Shown: positions 23,959-35,359 of the stretch, in pieces
Layout: every line of letters starts with the position of its first letter
Numbering within the stretch: position 1 is the stretch's first letter
NCBI GenBank assembly: GCA_964023275.1
Contig: OZ029929.1
Span: forward strand, 5,043,381 to 5,107,380
Source of the DNA: Norana najaformis
Lineage: Eukaryota; Annelida; Clitellata; Crassiclitellata; Hormogastridae
DNA: 64,000 bases
Reading direction: 5' to 3'
Translations under genes and position numbers: made by a program
Notes under the pieces: model-generated
The model's database searches: none
Told to the model about the DNA's origin: nothing
The model's input: only the letters and a program-made list of their open reading frames with translations

Positions 23959-26900
23959 CTGTAAAATAAAAAATCATTAATATAATTACAGTGAACTGCT
24001 TATTTTTTCCACTTTGTGTTTGGTTACTTTTTTAAGTATTTAGTTTTTTAGTTGAAGTATTTAGTATATATATATTTGAGCCGCATTTTTATGAAAAATT
24101 GTAATCGCATTTAACCGACCAAAATTTTTAATCACAGTTATTAACAAGTTAGAAAAAAGCAGCAATCCCAGTTGGATTGCAATTTTACAGTATTTAATTT
24201 TTCTAATTTATGTGCAACATCCAAAGTAAAGAAAGTAGCTTTAAAATGTTTATTCTTTTATATATAATTGAGCTAATGGCACACTCTCGCCTAGTGTTAC
24301 TGTCTTCATGCATGGTTCTGAATGGTATGACCTTGCATTATAGGAGGATCTTTGGGCTGGTGCAGAGACATAAATATCTATCCAAAAATGAAACAACCTT
24401 TTCATATGATATGCTTCGCTCAGCAATTAGTAATGCACGGGCTTCAAATCCTTGATTGAATGCCGGAGTGTTATCGCTCAGTGCTCCTGATTTAAACTTC
24501 TGGCCTGGTCTTGTCCTCAACTGTCCTGCACCAGGGACAACCCTGTTCCATCTCCCTTATCCCCTGCTACAATTGATTGAGCAATAATTCAGTCCACGAT
24601 TTGAAGTCGTCGATCCATGACATCTTTGGTCTTGCTTTAGCTCGGGATCCAGGATTTGTGACTTGAATGACCTCTTATACAAAGCTGTCTCAATTCGTTC
24701 AAAACACTTGTCTGAGGCATGAAAGCTTCCTCTGTTGATTAAACTGAGCAGACTCCTCTCTACTTCTGCATTCTCCAGGACCCACTCATTTGTTTTCTTG
24801 GCAGTTCCGGTACTCTAAGAATCTTCATTTCATATGCACTGATTCTTGCTTCTACATCCTTCTGTGGTCCAGCTCTCACAGCCATACTGTGCTTCTGGCC
24901 AGTATGGTAAAGGTAATGTCAAGTGAAACCTGTCACTCGTGGGATTTCGAATATTTATGGGCACGTTATCTTGTAACAAAGCTGATGTGGTATAACTGTA
25001 ACAGAATTCTGAATGCCTACTTCTTGAGAACAGAGACAAATACTTCAACTCCAGACATCTAAGGTCTACATTTATTGGTCCATTTCTATAAGCATCTTCC
25101 AGAACCAGAAGAGATTTCTTCTAAATTCAGAAGAGATTTTTCTGATAAAATGGTCAGAAGAGTTAAGACAAAGAGTTAAGAGCCAGTTGGAACTACACTT
25201 CAAGTGTAGGAATCTGGTGTAACTTTGCCAAGTAGGTAACAAAATAGAGCACAACCTTCACTAATTATTAAGAAACTTATTCCAAATAGGCCTATTCTAG
25301 ATCCCTATGAGTATTAAAACAAATTATTGTCTACATGTACTTCTACTGTGGTACTTTAAGAGCATCCAGCCTCATACAAAAATATGCTTCTTGATTCCAC
25401 ACAGCATCCAACTGTAAGTTGACACATGAAGATTAAATAGAAAGAACATTTGCCCAATTAGCACTCATTTTCCCTCTGAATCCCAGCTTTATCAGCTACG
25501 TAAAGAGATCTGTGGATCACCTCAAACTTTCAAAATGGGGAGCAGTGTTGGCAAAAACTGTCATGAATTTGACACAGAAACAGAGTCATGGTTGTGCTTT
25601 GAACATGGTGTAACTGCTCGATTATTAAATATTACATTATTTGAAAAAGCTAAGACTTGATGCCAAATCTCTCTAAGCAAGAACTCTGAGAGATTCTGAG
25701 GCAGAGTTTGAGGTCTTGCGATATAGACAGTGCTGTTGGCACAACACTTGCACAAAGCATACAGAAACTCGACATGAAAAGAGAGTTATCGTTGTTCTTC
25801 GACCCGTATCAAAACAAAAAGCTTGATGGCACGAACACAGTGCACATAGGCCCTGAAAGCGGCTAGCTTTATACCACAGTCCGAGCCAGCACTGATACGA
25901 CAACGAACTTCCATAGGAAATAAACCGCAACATTGTCGGTCCAATAAAATCATAAAAAAACAGGGATCTCGGTCGTTTCCATTCAGCCAAATGGCGTTTT
26001 CCAAAATCTGCGAGGCAAACAAATAACAGCAATTTCATTCCGATGCCCGTTCGTTATGGCCGCCATAAATCACGCAAACCGCTTCACCGTGACAGTCGTA
26101 AAAATCCAAGGCACAGCAATAAAGCGAAATGAACGAACGTGTTGTTCCCAGATGCAATTTTATGCTCAATAAAAACCGGGCCATTACGGCCGCCCATAGG
26201 AGTAGCTTCTGCGCCGCTGGTCGCCTCATAAGAATCACGGCGCTGCTATTCCGCAGATCAATTTGTGCCGGTATAAATAGCAATTCGGAACTGGCAGCCT
26301 TCCAATTAAACGGAGAGGTCGTTGGAATACTGTAGCACCGGGCTTCGGCTGAACAACCGTGAAGACAAAAAACTGGGTTATAGTTAAAGCTTAGCCCGAT
26401 CGATTAAAAATTGAAGTGTTTTCGCTGCCTCTGCTGGACCTGACACAACCTGCCCAGCGCAACAACTTAAGTTATCGGGTGTACAAACAACTACAGTTAA
26501 TGTGGCCTACATCGGCCAAACACGTTTCTTGTTATTTGAAAAGTCTACATTTGTCTGGTTGCAAGTCGCACTGATTGTCGTGTAACGCCGGCCGATAGTG
26601 TCTAGACGACTGTTCTGCAGCCACGCTACAGCGTTGTCCATGAGAAGACATTGCTCTGGAGTGCAAGCCATATTACGAATGCATGCAACTGCAATAACAA
26701 CAGGTACTTTGCAAGCAGTTTCCACACAGCAGATAAAATAAGCCTGTTGCATGGAAGCGCATCGCGCGCTGACGTCAAGGACTGAGGCCCAATCAGAAAG
26801 TCCTGATACCGAAAGTTTAAGCCCCTGAAAAGTTAAAGAAAGGTATCCTATTAAGCAACGGGCACCGCTTTAAAAAAGAGGTGCCTAGCAGTGGTGAGGT

Positions 26901-29900
26901 GTCCCCACTTTTTGAATTATAAAACGTTGGAAATAGAAATAGAATGCTGTTGTAACCTGTCCTGCAATGAATTTACCTCTTTCATTTATAAATGAAAATA
27001 TTTAATGTCCACATCCAGCAGTTTTTCACAATGACAATTTGTCTTAGGTTTAGTCTATATTAGCCTTAACTAAACTAGCATCAGGGTACTCAGTTTTATG
27101 TCTATAAGAAAATACCTCCCTGGCTGGCAGGCCTGAATCACTTGAGCCACAGACCTCTGGTACAAACAGTTCAAAGAAGTACGGATCAGATGGTATTGGC
27201 CGTAGGCGTTCCAAGGCAAGGAATTCCCTTTCACTTGACCTCTGTAGAACCGGGTTGGAGTTGTCTCTGATGAAAGATCGGCTTTTCTAGTCTTTCGTCT
27301 CATAAAGAGTTCTCCACAACTTCGTAGCTTCTTCGCTACACAACAGACTCGGACAGTGATCAAATTCTTTCACATAGATAGATGACTGAAACTCAACCCA
27401 AACTCAAGACACGGATTGTCTCCGAATCACAGTATGTGACCTGTCAAAAGTCACAGTTCTCGTCCACTGATCTGAACTCTAATCATTCAATCACATGACA
27501 CAGTATGCCGATAACTTTACACATCACTTTTCTTTTCAACCAAACTACCGCTCTCGCAGTTGATCTGGAGTTCATGAATTAACTTTTGTGAGATGTCTTA
27601 TGCCTCTGACGAAATCCGTACAACTGAAGTAACCGCATTTGCGCCTTGCCATGCACTGGAAGAATCATCGGCTTCAGACCAATCGGTCATGAACCAACTG
27701 CTAATTTAAATTTCTTTAGCTGTCTCCGCTGTCCATGCTGTTTCAAAGCACAGTAGACAGTTCCCTCAAAGCCCAGTATTAATTATTTTATGCCATATGA
27801 TGCTGGTATATATATACAGATGCTGGCAGTTACCCCGAATATACAATTATACATACATATCTACATCTAACCCAGCATCGTATAGGCTTTATAAACAAAC
27901 AAGCCAACATATCTAACATAGATAAATGCAAATAAAAGAGATTTGCTGTAGACTAAACCCCTGTAAAGTTAAGCTAAGGTAATCCCATTAAGCACTAGGC
28001 ACCCATTTAAGAAACGACCCTTAGCAAGGTGTAGTCCTGGGGTCGCCAGATATTTTGGCTGATGGGCTAATATGGCAATAGCAGTCTTGAAGAACGAACA
28101 GTTTAAAATTTTTATTAAAATTTTTATTTCACAAGAAATGATGGGCTTCGACTCTTGGATGAAGTGGTGTAAAGCTGATATGCTAGGATCTGTGGATGAA
28201 TAGTGCCTAGAATGGCAGCAAAACATCATAAGAATTACATGGCATTATGTAAAGTAACAACTTAGCAAGACATACTAACATAGCACAGTGTAACACAACA
28301 TAACAAAGGTAGCAACATAGTATATAGCAACAAAATATAAATTAATTAATAAATTAATGTAATAACAATATATCATCTGGCTATAATATAGAAACAGCAA
28401 GAGCAATTCCTTTAGGCTGACCTGAAGCTGGGTAGATGAGTCCCTGGTACCAGCCTCCAACCAGGTCTGCTGGTGAGGATGCTCTGAGATGCCAGATTTT
28501 GATTCCATTTTCCACCAATTTCTGTCCCTTGTTTCCTTTTCTGCTGGAAAGCCCTTCTTCTCTTTTTCCATGAATGTCTTCCAGTCTCTGCAACAGTGAA
28601 AACATTTAAAGGAATGTAAAGGAATGTAAAGCACACAAATTTTGGACTAAGATAAGACATACTGCAAGGCAATGCAAAATGAAGAAGGCCTCCAGGCAAG
28701 GGTAAACCAAAACGCCCTATTAAAAATGCTGATAGTAGTTATGACAATGTGTCAACATTTTATCAGAGCATCCAGGTTTAAACCACTTATATCGGGATAT
28801 GAGAAATGCTTATTTGTTAAACTTTGTCTGAGACACAATTGTTTTACGCACTGAGTTGATTAGGTTAAAAAAGATTTAATAACATGAAGTACTTTTAAAT
28901 AGATTTGATCAGCAGAGGAGGTAGTTTTATTATCACTATTATTGTAAACTTTTTACCTGAGCTACATGCAATCTCTCACAAACAAAAATTAGCACAGGAG
29001 CAAAAACTTCATCTGGAACTAACAGTCCTCATCCTCCCTGAGGTATTATTGTTATTATTACTTCTATTAGACCTTGAAATCCGTCATAAGAACAGGCGCT
29101 ACTCTCTGGATGTCATCCTTATCCTCCCCTTTCCTTCATGGCACATGGTTTAACAGATATCCAAATTTTGCTACGCTGTCTAGAAAAAACATTACTTACA
29201 GACCAGGGCCTTTATGAAGTTCTCAGAAGGCGCTATATAAATGTTCAGATATACACATATACGTGGACGAGCACAGACACCCATACACACACATCTAAGC
29301 CATTACATAAGTAATTTATATAATTATTACATTTAATTATTAGCCCTACTTTATTCTTTAAATTTTATCCTAGCAAAAAGGTACAAAATGCAATCATACT
29401 ACTTATATAATGCATTATTTTAACATAAGTTTTAATAAATAATGCCACAAAATTTCATCATGTATTATTGATTATGGGTGGCTGGACTATTACTTATAGT
29501 ACCGGGTTTATTTATGAAGGAAGCCAAAAAGACCGCGATGAATCATTAGAAAAATAAGGCAAAGGTAAAATTTTGTTCAACAAAACATCACGAATTCTGC
29601 GAAAAGCTACACAATGCAAGCTCGATAATTGCCATCAGAAGTCGACAGCATTCAACACAGCCCATGAAAACCATTGATCAGACACTGGCCATGAATGGCA
29701 ATGGCTGAATGAATTAACTGAATAAAACCGAATGGTCATATGAAGGCAATTGACCAAATCCGTGAATGAGGCTGTGTCAGATACCCACTGAGCTTTCTCT
29801 CTCTGTGATCTCTCCAAGTGATGCATCAAAACAAAAATCAACCAAACACCGTCACTTAGACTGGGCTGCTGGTTCGAAATCCAACAACTTTATGTTGCTG

Positions 29901-31404
29901 TGACCCTCGACAGAAAGGCAGTACAATGAAGTCCGACTTTGCTGAGAACTTTTCATGCTGGCTTGCACAATAAACAAAAGCTCTCGTATACATTGTGTAA
30001 ATAAAGTTGAATGTTTTGTGCAAGCAAGCACCCATCCAGAAACAGTATGGAAATTTGTAGGCACAAATATTTTAGAACTACATAACACGTTGTCTGGCAT
30101 TAAACAGACCCTTTAAATTCAATTTATACTAAATAATAATAATAATAATCATAATAATAGAAATCACTCACTTTTATCACAGTATAAATCACTCCCTTTA
30201 TCTTTTGATTTATGACACTAACACTGTTAATAACAAAAACAGTAACAATGTCTCTCTCTCTATCTCTCTGTCTGTCTGTCAGTCTCTGTCTCTCTGTCTC
30301 TGTCATTCTCTGTCTCTATCTGTCTCTCTCTCTGTCTGTCTCTATCTCTGTCTCTGCCTCCGTCTCTCTCTCTGTCTCTCTCTCTCAAAGTTTGTTCTTT
30401 GTGTTTAAAATATAATAATAACAATAATAACAATAATAACAATAATAACAACAACGACAACGACGATGATGATGAACCTAACTGCATGCTTACCTGTATT
30501 TCTTGTCTTTTGAAGAACAAGCAGAACCTGGTATAAAATCTGCTGCTGTTCGTGCCATATCACTGGTTTCAGTGCCTTCCCTTAGAAATCTGGTTCGATC
30601 CACTCCTTCCACAGTTGTTCCACGATTGGTCCTTGGTTTTTCCAGTTTGTCGTATTTGAGATGGTCCTGGTATCGTCGGATGTCTTTCGATCGTAAATCC
30701 GCTTCCTTTGACCGCAAATCCACACCGATGCCAGCATCCTCTTGAAGCCATGGCAACGTCGTCCAGGTGGGTGGCAAAGGTACGCCTGGATGCTTCAGAT
30801 GCCACAGCGTCTCGAGGTCGGTCGGCATGAGGTTCTCCGGCACTAGGTAGAGTGGACTACCTGACGCAAGGTATGACTGCTGCAGCAGACGCAGCTGTTG
30901 CATCTGCGCCATTGCGACCACCTGCTGGTCAAGCAGGATGCGCGACAGTATCAGTGGGTCGACCGTCTTCAGTGACCGAGGCCCGGCTAAGTCATGTGTC
31001 GCTGGAATCGGAAGTGCCGTTGGTGGTATTCTCACATCCCCGTACGGATAGCCCAGAGTCATTGCCACCTGAGCTGCCTGGAAGTTGGGAAGTCCGAACA
31101 CTTGTTCTGCAAGTCCGTTGCACAGAGCCTGTGCAGGCAACATGGATGATTCGAATTTTTCACCTGCGTTCACCTCAGTGTCCGGGTACAGGGTTTCAAA
31201 TTTCCTGTCTGGCAGTGCAGTTCTGTGCAACAGAGGTTCCGAGCAGAGGTCAAGGCTGCTGATGAAACCTTGAAACCCAGATGATGCATGCAGGTCAGGG
31301 ACTTTCGAAGTCAAACCAGTCACTTCATTGGAAAGTGCCTTCCTCTGTTTCAGGTCAACTCTGCGACTTTCCTCCTTGTAGCTGGAATACCGTTCCCTAG
31401 GCAT
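22165..31404 (-). CDS. Unrecognised, probably nuclear protein of about 956 residues, three exons
   Basis: Three minus-strand exons join in phase: 31404-30494 (ends TACAG|GTAAGC, phase 2), 28587-28422 (CTGTTGCAG| to TTCAG|GTCAGC, phase 0) and 23958-22165 (TTTTACAG|, stop TGA). Direct joining of the outer two would stop at once, which supports the middle exon. Residues 1-303 hold a Leu/Gln-rich helix (LSRILLDQQVVAMAQMQQL about 160-180), VPLPPTWTTLPWLQEDAG and repeated DLRSKEADLRSKD. The C-terminal exon is Ser/Pro/Thr-rich, with a basic NLS-like RKTKRLKLD (about 709), SFKSFVDHTVQNAFINEMK (745-763), KFKKTWLLNYL (877) and an acidic end. No catalytic domain or zinc finger is visible. Style suggests a transcriptional co-regulator, which is inference. 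The frame is open for 11 codons above the first ATG after a possible acceptor TTTTCAG, so a further 5' exon is possible. Confidence 0.75.
24530..24925 (-). mobile_element. Non-LTR retrotransposon remnant, RTE-like C terminus, in intron
   Basis: The minus strand reads AQYGCESWTTEGCRSKNQ, then KKTNEWVLENAEVERSLLSL, then further downstream FKSQILDPELKQDQRCHGS. This follows in order the C-terminal region of many endonuclease/reverse-transcriptase LINEs (LLYGCESWTL, KTNEWVLEKAGV, RSLL). Stops interrupt it and the polymerase core is absent. Confidence 0.65.
25780..26350. promoter_or_regulatory. Candidate regulatory block within the large intron
   Basis: CpG-richer and non-repetitive compared with flanks. 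It carries a 15-base palindrome TTATGGCCGCCATAA at 26054-26068 and a consensus-like TATAAATAG at 26272-26280 on the plus strand. No supported frame. A function as enhancer or alternative promoter is inference. Confidence 0.3.
26770..26796. promoter_or_regulatory. Perfect cAMP-response-element palindrome next to a CCAAT box
   Basis: TGACGTCA at 26770-26777 is the full CRE. CCAAT follows at about 26789-26793 in the same strand, in a locally GC-rich stretch (GCGCATCGCGCGC). It could be an internal promoter in either orientation, or chance. Confidence 0.3.
26820..26925. repeat. Short dispersed repeat with GGCACC/GGTGCC hairpin
   Basis: AAGCCCCTGAAAAGTTAAAG, then CCTATTAAGCAACGGGCACCG and GAGGTGCC. 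A diverged copy lies at 27955-28060 in the same intron, and a fragment (TTTAAGCAACGGTGCC) at about 55848. Confidence 0.5.
27955..28060. repeat. Second copy of the 26.83-kb dispersed repeat
   Basis: AAACCCCTGTAAAGTTAAGC, then CCCATTAAGCACTAGGCACCC, aligned base for base with 26828-26885 over much of its length. Confidence 0.5.
28422..28587 (-). CDS. Unrecognised nuclear protein, middle exon (55 codons)
   Basis: Preceded by CACTGTTGCAG and followed by CTTCAG|GTCAGC. Read in the phase left by the upstream exon it gives RDWKTFMEKEKKGF, RDRNWWKMESKSG and HPHQQTWLEAG with no stop, and it leaves phase 0 exactly as the downstream exon needs. The residues are charged and Trp-rich; no family recognised. 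Confidence 0.75.
30120..30475. repeat. Simple repeats: (AAT)n, (TCTC/TCTG)n, (AAC/AAT)n
   Basis: AATAATAAT at 30132-30148; TCTCTG-type run at 30248-30390; ACAATAATA run at 30414-30460. All lie in the intron just downstream of the exon ending at 30494. Confidence 0.9.
30494..31404 (-). CDS. Unrecognised nuclear protein, first identified coding exon
   Basis: Open for 303 codons from an ATG with A at -3 (AAAAAGATGCC) to a strong donor CAG|GTAAGC. The start MPRERYSSYKEESRR is basic. Above it, after TTTTCAG at about 31438, the frame continues open (ending TKHKK before the Met), so this may be an internal exon whose true start lies upstream. A (TCTG)n array follows in the intron. Confidence 0.75.
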
Positions 31405-31619
31405 CTTTTTGTGTTTGGTAGATCCAAGGCACCCAGACTGAAAATGTTTTGCTCGATTTTGTTAACGGAGTGTTCTGAACCTGTAGATAAGACTGAACTG
31501 GAAGCAATGTGTCAGGCAGTGAATCTCGTGGAAGTTGCTGGTGTAAGTTGTGTTTCGGTGTTATCAGCTTTCCCAAAGTGACCTGGGAAATGGCCATCAA
31601 TGCCAGTTCTGGAAGCAAA

Positions 31620-33030
31620 GACAGTTGTTGTTAATTCTGTGCAACATCTACATTTCATGACAATCTCGGCTTTCAACAGCCAGCTTAACAAAAGTAAGGT
31701 AAGGAAAGGTCACGCTCATTCATTATGTGCCACAGTCCTCACAGAAATTACTAGAGGTCGAATGAACTTCCAGTTGAAGTTAACAGCACCAGCAACAATC
31801 CAAAAACCGAACAACCTTTACTAAAAGCCTATAAGACTTGACAACAGATTGACTAGTCAATTTCAGCCGGGATCATCCATAAACGACGTCTGCAAAAATT
31901 ACCTACTTTGGATACCTTCCTTCCCTTGTCCGCATTTGACGTTATCCTCCCCATACCACTTTGCAGACGTTTGCAGTCCACTGGAGTAGAACAGGCTACC
32001 TGTTGATCTTGCATGGCTAGCTGTGCTACAGGGTGGGATCCCCTGATACTGCCGCATCCAGCAAAGGGACTTATTAGAGCCAGAGCAGCAGAGACTGTCA
32101 GCTATCTGAATGAAGTTGGTTTTAAGGTACAGGCTGTACTGAAATAACTATACGTATCATATTTAGATGTTGACATCTACACTGGCGTAACTCTATTCCC
32201 TTGTCTTCATTTGTGTAACACCTCCCTCCCCCTTCCTGCGGACGTCCTTAATGAAGGACACCTAGATCTGAACCCAGGTTGCTGTGGTGAAAGGATGACA
32301 AGTTAATCATCAGCCACAACAGTACCTGAATGTTTTATGATTGTTATGATTAAGTGCAAGTAATAGTTGCTCAATCACTTTGATTGATGGTTTACTGGAA
32401 TAATCAATCAGGGAACAGCATCAGCATAGTACGTTAAACTGGTACAGCCTCTATATGATGCAGATAAACAATGAACCATAACGTTACATTATCTTAATTT
32501 AGCTTTATGGCAAATCAAGAGTTATTTACACAACCAGGGCTTAAGCTGTTTGGTCCACAAATTAAAAGCTAAAATGATACATGCACACGTTCTGCAAACC
32601 ACCTTGCTTCAAGCATTCCGTTGAGGACTTGTGAATTACATGTTGGAGCCAAAGAAAGCATTAGATCAAGTGAGACATTCTTACATGCTAGTGTTATTGC
32701 CTTTCATCAGGAAAAGTCCATTTGGAGCCATGTGCTTACAGGCATAGTAAAATATAAATAATAAATAAAATAAATAAAATATAAATTGAACAACTCCTCT
32801 CGAAAGCAATCAGGTCAAACACAGCAAGGTGTACCAAAGGCAGGATAGGATGACTGTATATTGAACATAGCTACACTTTTATGAGTTTGCCACCAAAGCA
32901 GAAGGAACACACAGTAATAAGGATAACAATCCTTCCACCAAAGGCGGATCCAAGGGCTATTTCGTCCATGCTTGAAGAGAGAGGTATGTCACTGAGTTGG
33001 CACCTCAAACTGGTTGGAATAAACTTGTAA
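31620..33030. other. Upstream flank of the unrecognised gene; no exon or promoter identified
   Basis: A repeat-like stretch at 31860-32000 and 32155-32260 (ATCCATAAACGACGTCTGC, TCCTCCCCATACC, CCTCCCTCCCCC) resembles a common dispersed invertebrate repeat. No protein frame is supported. Confidence 0.35.
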
Positions 33031-33034
33031 AGTA

Positions 33035-33290
33035 CAAAGGTAATGATAATATTGGGAAGCTAAAAGATGTCATAAAAACTGGGAAACAACAGCATATGAC
33101 AAAAAATGTGGAAAACTAAAGTAGGTAAAAATACGAGAAATTAAAAAAGTTCATAAAAATCCTCAGAGTCTAAAAATGTATCCAAGAAACAAAATAAAAT
33201 GACATCCAAAAATTGGGAAATTAGAAAAAGGTAATCCAAAACTGAAGGAAGAGGTTATAAAAACTGGGAAACTAAAAACTGCTTATAAAA
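33035..33290. repeat. Degenerate minisatellite, CATAAAAACTGGGAAACTAAAAA units
   Basis: Units of roughly 30 bases (TGTCATAAAAACTGGGAAAC, TTCATAAAAATCC, TTATAAAAACTGGGAAACTA) repeat with much variation. The same sequence in inverse sense occurs at 40740-40935 and, direct, at 41885-41973. Confidence 0.7.
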
Positions 33291-33994
33291 CCATAAGCAA
33301 AGCAAATTCAGTGCAGCTAAGTATGGCACTGCTTACTTCCAGGGGCCGGGAGCCATGACGCCAAAGGCACTGATGCTCACACATCTTTTGGCTCAGTGAC
33401 GCCAAGGCAGGAGCATGTTCAGACAACTTTTTTGGGCAACGGAGATATCTACCTATGCCACTGAACAAACATTAATACTATAAAAAATAATAAAGTATAT
33501 ACTCTGATATTATGCCACAAATTTTGCAAGTGACGAAATATTTTTTTAAATATACGGCTCACGAAGACTAAAAGTTTCCTATTCGAGCATACAGAGGATT
33601 GTATCAAAATTTTAAATAAATAAAATTTATAAATAAAGTGTTGCAATGTTTAGCAGACTGCCAATGAGTCTCACTTTTCTATTATATCAGACACAATGTT
33701 TAAATTTATCCACCTTACTGTAGGTCGGTACTTGGCTGAGGTTGGCTCACACAACTTTTAACCACTTTCCGGGCCACTGCTTACTTTCCTCCCAGTCTGT
33801 AAACTACTGGATTCGCCACTGCCCTTTACACTGCAATAGAAAATAATGATAATGCATTTCACTAACATAATCTCAAAAACAATAACACAACAATACACGT
33901 AGCAACCAAATATCTAAAATAATATTAACAATAACAACTATAATTATAATTATACTATGGCACCCTTTAGATCACTAAACATCACTTAGAATGT

Positions 33995-34300
33995 TTACAT
34001 TTTGATATTAGGCCTATCAACCTGGCCGACAGAGACTACGATCGGCGACACATGGTCATCTCATTGTACCGCGTTCCCGCACGTCTGCTTGGGCGGACCG
34101 CGCCTTCTCCACTGTGGGGCCGTCTCTCTGGAACACTCTTCCACCAGACATCCGATCCCTTGCCTGTTCAACAGTTCAGGAAACATTTACTGCCCATCTC
34201 AACACGTTCCTCTTTAGAGACCATTAGTTAGCCGTGCTGCAGCGCCTTTGTGAGTTACTTAAAAGGCGCTTCACAAATTTAGTGATGCATACATACATGC
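33995..34300 (+). mobile_element. LINE 3' end with intact C-terminal reverse-transcriptase motif
   Basis: The plus strand from 34020 reads RLRSATHGHLIVPRSRTSAW, ADRAFSTVGPSLWNTLPPDI and FTAHLNTFLFRDH followed by a stop at 34228. This is the typical end of L2/CR1-like ORF2 (RAFSxxGPxLWNxLPxxIR). A 3' tail AAAAGGCGCTTCACAAATTTAG and TGCATACA repeats follow. Confidence 0.8.
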
Positions 34301-34329
34301 ATACGTACATACATATATACATACTATTT

Positions 34330-34505
34330 CTACGTTTATTAAACGCCATTACCTAATGACTAAGCATCAGTCAATGGCTCTGAGCAATTGCAAGTGAAGA
34401 ACTTGCTCAAGATCCTTTAACACTAACCATCTCAGGAGAGGCTCAAACTTGTACTCTCCATGTTACAAGCCAAGCACTCTAACCACTCAGCTACCGTGCC
34501 TCACA
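34330..34505 (-). repeat. tRNA-derived SINE, second copy of the 11.14-kb family
   Basis: The minus strand has GTGGTTAGAGTGCTTGGCTTG (box A region) and GAGTTTGAGCC (box B, decayed). The body matches 11140-11325 (ACTAAGCATCAGTCAATGGC compared with GAAAGCATCAATCAATGATGC). Confidence 0.7.
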
Positions 34506-34549
34506 CGGATACATGGATACTTAAACACAGTCACAAACAAATGAATAGG

Positions 34550-34805
34550 TAAATGCACACGTTTTTCTATGGCGACCGTATGGCCTCGACCTTGCTCATA
34601 TATCAATGAATTTGTCGGGCAAGATTCTTCACCACCGCTGCCCGTTTGAATGGGCACCATGCCATTTAAGATACCAGTGTACGGACCGTCCTAGCCCGAG
34701 ATTCAGATCTCTTAAATGAGCCGCAATCGTTACGCGAACCGGCATCATCACGCAGAAGCGCCTTCACGTACGCTCTAACCAACGGAGCTAGCCAGACCAG
34801 TAATT
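34550..34805 (-). repeat. tRNA-derived SINE, GACCGTATGGCCTCG family, full-length copy
   Basis: The minus strand begins TAGCTCCGTTGGTTAGAGCG, an excellent tRNA box A, continues with GCCGGTTCGCG (box B-like), and ends with GGTCGAGGCCATACGGTCGCC. Fragments of the same family lie at 11030, 21010, 45130 and 53655. Confidence 0.75.
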
Positions 34806-35359
34806 ATGCCTAAACGTGGCCAATGTTAACATTCAAAAGTGCCAACTGCTAATATCCACATGTTCTTAAAACCTATGAAAATTTCACAATAACAACGTAT
34901 ATGTTTACCTGACAATGTCAACCACTGAAATATGAAGTGTGTCTAAGGCACTAGACCACTTTTATTCACAGAATTTCTATACACACCACTGCATAGCTAC
35001 TCTGAAAGATCATGAATTCCTGGCAAAGTTTTGTACAACCAGAAAACGTTTTGTAAGATTACAACTGTAGCAATCATTTCTTGCAGATTACAGAGGGTTT
35101 ATTACACTGTCCAAACATGAGATTTTATCCTTCTGGTAACAAAAGAAAACATCCTGAAACCCCTTCAATCTTTCCTGTATACATAAAATAAAATCTCTAG
35201 TACTGTAATGTATCTCTCATCAAATTCTATCTGGCTTTGTACTAGGTGAACCATCGATTGAAGTCCTCTATTAAAGCCTTATCATTCCAGAAGTCATTAA
35301 GACTGGCATGCCTCACAAAGATATTACAGGCTCAAGCTGGTTACACTTATAAAATAATG

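Noticed and set aside
22165..31404. Assignment of the 956-residue protein to the TNRC18/BAHCC1/winged-eye or GSE1 families
   Set aside because: The Gln/Leu-rich helix and proline-rich style are suggestive, but I could not match any diagnostic domain (no BAH domain, no clear block), so no name is given.
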